This document shows positions 7,372 through 9,840 of a stretch of DNA of 9,840 nucleotides, piece by piece. Every line of letters starts with the position of its first letter. Position 1 is the stretch's first letter. Location of the stretch: positions 1 through 9,840 of the forward strand of contig CAYTNN010000168.1 of assembly GCA_964439135.1 (NCBI GenBank), read 5' to 3'. The notes under the pieces were generated by a model. That model did no database searches and was not told the origin of the DNA. It saw only the letters and a program-made list of their open reading frames with translations. Source of the DNA: JAFGPJ01 sp964439135. Its GTDB lineage: Bacteria; Planctomycetota; Phycisphaerae; Sedimentisphaerales; Anaerobacaceae. A program made the position numbers and the translations under genes.

Positions 7372-8193
7372 ATGACATATCAGGCTGAAACGAGGAACAT
7401 GGCTCTTTTCTGCGACTTCGAGAACGTCGCTTTGGGTGTTCGCGACGCAAAATACGCCCAGTTCGACATTGGCAAGGTGATCGAGCGGCTCCTGCTCAAG
7501 GGCAATATCGTCGTCAAGAAGGCTTACTGCGACTGGGCCCGCTACGAAACATTCAAATCGGCTATGCACGAAGCGTCATTTGAGTTGATCGAGATCCCGC
7601 ACGTGCGCCAGTCGGGCAAGAACTCCGCCGATATTCGCATGGTTGTCGATGCGCTCGACCTTTGTTACACGAAAGAGCACGTGGACACCTTCGTCATCAT
7701 CAGTGGTGATTCCGATTTCTCCCCGCTCGTCAGTAAGCTGCGGGAGAATAACAAAATCGTAATCGGTGTCGGCGTCAAGAATTCGGCCTCGGATTTGTTG
7801 ATTGCAAACTGCGATGAGTTTATCTATTACGATGACCTCGTTCGCCGTCAGCCGCCCCGCAGGAAAGCCGCCAGGGAGACAGCCCGCAAGCCGGCAAAGA
7901 ACCATGTCGCTAAAACCGTCAAGCCGCCGCCCGGAGATAAGAAACAGGAGGCATGGGATCTGATTGTCGAGACCTACGAGGCCCTGGTTGAGGAACGAGG
8001 GGAGGGCGAGAAAATTTGGGGTTCCATGATCAAGCAGACCCTGAAGCGCCGCAAACCCGGCTTCAGCGAATCCTACTACGGCTTTAGGTCTTTCGGCCAG
8101 ATGCTGGAGGAGGCCGGAGCACACGGGATCCTCGAACTGGAACGTGAAGAAAAGTCAGGCGGCTTCATCATAAAGAGTTGCCAGGCCCCGTAA
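7372..8193 (+). CDS. NYN-domain (PIN-like) ribonuclease-like protein with C-terminal LOTUS/OST-HTH-like domain
   Basis: Protein of 273 aa, cytoplasmic, with no signal or membrane segment. The N-terminal NYN domain (PF01936, LabA/DUF88 group) spans about 10-155 and keeps the acidic residues of the PIN-like active site: Asp15 in FCDFEN, Asp87 in NSADIRMVVDA, and Asp113/Asp115 in SGDSDFSPLV. A basic, Pro-rich linker (about 158-190) leads to an OST-HTH/LOTUS-like winged-helix region (about 192-268) containing SYYGFRSFGQMLEEAG. NYN proteins are metal-dependent RNases or RNA-processing factors, and LOTUS domains bind RNA, so RNA cleavage or turnover is the likely role; the target is unknown. GGAGG (7359-7363) stands 8 nt before the ATG, supporting this start over Met10. 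It is monocistronic or nearly so, with its own promoter module. Confidence 0.88.
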   Translation: MTYQAETRNMALFCDFENVALGVRDAKYAQFDIGKVIERLLLKGNIVVKKAYCDWARYETFKSAMHEASFELIEIPHVRQSGKNSADIRMVVDALDLCYTKEHVDTFVIISGDSDFSPLVSKLRENNKIVIGVGVKNSASDLLIANCDEFIYYDDLVRRQPPRRKAARETARKPAKNHVAKTVKPPPGDKKQEAWDLIVETYEALVEERGEGEKIWGSMIKQTLKRRKPGFSESYYGFRSFGQMLEEAGAHGILELEREEKSGGFIIKSCQAP

Positions 8194-8235
8194 TGGTCAT
8201 TGGGCAGATAGACGATCACCCCGTTAAATACCGCA

Positions 8236-8274
8236 GTAGGTGTAGGTGTAGGATGGGCAGGTTCTCCTGCCCAT
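8236..8274. repeat. GTAGGW run plus perfect hairpin, REP-like
   Basis: Three consecutive hexamers GTAGGT, GTAGGT, GTAGGA run into ATGGGCAGG (8253-8261), a TTCT loop, and CCTGCCCAT (8266-8274). This is a perfect 9-bp stem. Short GC-rich palindromes with a fixed flanking tag in a non-coding spacer resemble REP elements. The lack of a following T-run argues against a standard terminator, though it could protect the 3' end of the NYN mRNA. Confidence 0.55.
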
Positions 8275-8312
8275 GCGGTTCCCGGCATATCATCCCCAAC
8301 GTTCGACTTGGA

Positions 8313-8411
8313 AGATGGATACGATTTTTTTCTATTGCTTTGCCCGCCATGACACGCTATAATTTTTGTTTTAAGCGACGCAAACTCCGATGTGGCGAGT
8401 GACTGAGACTG
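8313..8411 (+). repeat. Promoter-leader module, copy B
   Basis: Second copy of the module at 7211-7304, same orientation. It has the T-run, CTATTG, GCCATG, TAAGCGACGCAAACT (8372 onward) and TGGCGAGTGACTGAGACTG (8393-8411). Relative to copy A there is one extra base just before the last box. It lies upstream of the membrane-protein gene. Confidence 0.7.
8335..8363 (+). promoter_or_regulatory. Putative promoter of the membrane-protein gene
   Basis: TTGCTT (8335-8340), a 17-bp spacer and a perfect TATAAT (8358-8363) give a strong sigma70-type match. Transcription would begin near 8370, leaving a long leader of about 145 nt before ATG 8515. The leader contains the conserved 19-nt box and a possible 16-codon leader ORF. 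Confidence 0.65.
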
Positions 8412-8514
8412 TTGGACGGATTTACAGGATGATACGATAATTCCTCTTGTAAGAGGCACCAGCCTTTTATCTCTTTGCTATGCGGATTATGCAATCATTG
8501 TTGGGCCTTGCATT

Positions 8515-9840
8515 ATGAATATAATTCACGGCAATAACACAATTGCGAGAGCTGTCAGGCTTACGTTCTTTGTTCTGCCCATCGTATATGTGGCCGAGAT
8601 ATTGAGTACAACCATTCACGAGGTTGTAGGTCACGGCCTAACGGCTGTGCTTCTCGGCGGCCAGTTCTCCGGTTTCATCGTCAAATGGGACACGATGGGA
8701 TGGGCGTTTGCCGATCTGCCGGTTGAAGCACCTGTAACACATCATATTCTCTTTTTGGCTTCCGGCATCATCGCGACAACTCTATGCGGCGCGATACTCT
8801 GGGGTCTTGTTTTCTTCTTCCGCAGAAGGCCCGACATTCAACTGGCATTGCTCATTGGCGCGTTCATTTTTCTGATCGAAGGCATAGACTACATCGTATG
8901 GAACTCTTATCATCCTGTCCTTACGGGAGATGTTGGCAAAATCATCTTGTTCTCCCAGGTCCTGGAATTTCCCGGTTCCGCGGTTCTCCGGTGGATCCTC
9001 CTTATTACCGGTGCACTGCTCTTTGCAGGTACGGTGTTTTATTTCTGCACGTCGATATTCGTGAGGGTTGAAGCACTGATTCTAAGCGGAGGCCGGTTTA
9101 CGGGCAAATCAAGATTCCTGGCCCTGTTCTTATTTCTCGCTCTGCCCGGCGCGTATGAGTTTCTTTCGTTTGACTGGAATCAAGTTGCTCCCGGCATCGG
9201 TCGCCTGCCAAGTGTAGCGGGTGCTCTTAGCATTATTACCGTGGCGGCAGTGCTTTTCTGGTATCGACCCAGGTTGAAGAATGGAAACTCTGTCCCACCG
9301 ATTACATGGCGCCACATTGCCGTATCAGGAACGTGCCTGCTCATAACAATTACGTCATTGGTCTTGTGGCTGAATGAAGGCGTAAGATGGCAAGTGACCG
9401 AAAAGCACAGAGCACCAAGGATAATTGGTCCTATAGCCATCAACAGTTCCGGCGACTTGCTGTTCTGCGGTGTCGAGAAAGACGGTGTCTCGCAACGTTA
9501 CATCATTCCGCTAACGCATGATGATTTTGAACCAATTGTCCTGGAATTCCCCGGTTCCGACAAAAGTCTGGGAGCTGCATGGAGACCGTCAGTTGAGCAC
9601 GATGAATTGCTGTTCATCACCGCTGCGGAAGAAAAGCAAATCAAAAGATTCCGAATATCCGGCGATGATATTTCGGAGATATCCTCTTATCCGGTAGACC
9701 CAAACCTTTTAGTAGCGAATCCTGTATGGAATCCAAGCGGTAGTATTCTTGCACTGAGAGTCGGTCAGCTCCTGGATGAGACGTATGGCGGATCCTTTCT
9801 CGGATTTTCAAAAGACAATGGCAAAACCATCCACATTTCA
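8515..9840 (+). CDS. Membrane protein with M50-like HExxxH motif and propeller-like C-terminal region (3' partial)
   Basis: An open frame of 442 codons runs to the window edge without a stop. The N-terminal half is a membrane domain with about seven hydrophobic segments (near 15-33, 76-101, 108-126, 157-180, 199-215, 232-250, 268-286). Helix 1 ends in IHEVVGHGLTAVLLGG (34-49), which aligns with the HExxH-G region of M50 site-2-protease-like families but has one extra residue (HExxxH, His35/Glu36/His40). Asp125 in IEGIDY could be the third metal ligand. After the last helix, from about 300, strand-rich repeats such as PIAINSSGDLLF, AAWRP-DELLFI and NPVWNPSGSILAL resemble TolB/PD40-type propeller blades. 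A membrane metalloprotease with a sensor or substrate-binding propeller is inferred; the family is not identified. ATG 8515 is the first in-frame ATG, but it lacks a clear SD. Confidence 0.75.
   Translation, partial: MNIIHGNNTIARAVRLTFFVLPIVYVAEILSTTIHEVVGHGLTAVLLGGQFSGFIVKWDTMGWAFADLPVEAPVTHHILFLASGIIATTLCGAILWGLVFFFRRRPDIQLALLIGAFIFLIEGIDYIVWNSYHPVLTGDVGKIILFSQVLEFPGSAVLRWILLITGALLFAGTVFYFCTSIFVRVEALILSGGRFTGKSRFLALFLFLALPGAYEFLSFDWNQVAPGIGRLPSVAGALSIITVAAVLFWYRPRLKNGNSVPPITWRHIAVSGTCLLITITSLVLWLNEGVRWQVTEKHRAPRIIGPIAINSSGDLLFCGVEKDGVSQRYIIPLTHDDFEPIVLEFPGSDKSLGAAWRPSVEHDELLFITAAEEKQIKRFRISGDDISEISSYPVDPNLLVANPVWNPSGSILALRVGQLLDETYGGSFLGFSKDNGKTIHIS
8959..8980 (+). repeat. Intragenic 22-nt direct repeat, first copy
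   Basis: This stretch encodes VLEFPGS in the membrane domain. It recurs at 9538-9559 with one mismatch, in the same frame; the mismatch is synonymous (TTT against TTC for Phe). Confidence 0.6.
9538..9559 (+). repeat. Intragenic 22-nt direct repeat, second copy
   Basis: Copy of 8959-8980 with 21 of 22 bases identical, again encoding VLEFPGS but now inside the propeller-like region. The flanking sequence is not similar. Confidence 0.6.

Larger units (their letters stand above)
8194..8514. other. Intergenic region between the NYN and membrane-protein genes
   Basis: These 321 bp contain a triple GTAGGT/GTAGGT/GTAGGA run (about 8236-8253), a strong hairpin (8253-8274), the second promoter-leader module (8313-8411), and a 16-codon frame beginning ATGTGGCGA (8390-8440). 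Beyond that I see no gene or RNA feature. No T-run follows the hairpin, so transcription of the NYN gene has no obvious intrinsic terminator here. Confidence 0.6.

Noticed and set aside
7576..8124. 182-codon minus-strand open frame
   Set aside because: Fully inside the NYN gene, which has convincing domain motifs and an SD.
8253..8274. Intrinsic terminator for the NYN gene
   Set aside because: The stem is strong but is followed by GCGGTTCCC rather than a T-run.
8076..8459. 127-codon minus-strand open frame with partial likeness to a minus frame at 7162-7347
   Set aside because: The likeness is explained by the repeated promoter-leader DNA read on the opposite strand; it is not evidence of a protein family.
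9388..9403. Possible third copy of the leader box (TGGCAAGTGACCGAAA)
   Set aside because: It lies inside the membrane-protein coding sequence, lacks the TAAG/-10/-35 context, and only about 14 bases match; chance is likely.
1..9840. CRISPR array, tRNA or rRNA gene, insertion sequence
   Set aside because: No regularly spaced repeats, cloverleaf or rRNA signatures, and no transposase-like coding sequence were seen.

Overview
The window looks like a chromosomal segment of a carbohydrate-degrading bacterium of the Planctomycetota type, possibly Phycisphaerae/Sedimentisphaerales-like. This is inferred from gene content: Tat-exported Gfo/Idh/MocA oxidoreductase paralogues, a DUF1080 (PF06439) protein, xylose-isomerase-like TIM barrels, and a URO-D-family protein in one operon. 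Base composition is moderate in GC, with very AT-rich spacers. Taxonomy cannot be proved from the window.

Left two thirds (1-6995, minus strand): one likely operon reading right to left. It starts at a strong sigma70-type promoter (TTGACT, 17 bp, TATAAA; 6967-6995). In order it encodes a cytoplasmic URO-D-family protein (5472-6920), a Tat-exported sugar isomerase/epimerase-like TIM barrel (4498-5433), two related Tat-exported Gfo/Idh/MocA oxidoreductases (3123-4478 and 1741-3039), and a secreted fusion of a DUF1080 domain with a second TIM barrel (186-1694). A further minus-strand reading frame opens at position 56 and leaves the window. I see no terminator after 186, so the operon may continue.

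The combination of Gfo/Idh/MocA enzymes, TIM barrels and DUF1080 matches the known logic of 3-keto-sugar pathways. There, C3 oxidation of a glycoside allows glycosidic cleavage by elimination/hydration, followed by reduction. Here those four enzymes all carry export signals, which suggests chemistry outside the cytoplasm. The URO-D-family protein has no signal and is the odd member.

Right third (6996-9840, plus strand): a 451-bp divergent region leads to a NYN-domain nuclease-like protein with a C-terminal LOTUS/OST-HTH-like domain (7372-8193). A 321-bp spacer follows, then a large membrane protein that runs off the window (8515-9840). It carries an HExxxH variant of the M50-like zinc motif and a beta-propeller-like C-terminal part.

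The most notable non-coding observation is that both plus-strand genes are preceded by diverged copies of the same promoter-leader module. Each copy has a -35, a 17-bp spacer and a -10, then TAAG exactly 8 nt later, then a 19-nt box (TGGCGAGTGACYGAGACYG). Each is preceded by a GC-rich hairpin. This may be a dispersed regulatory or mobile non-coding element.
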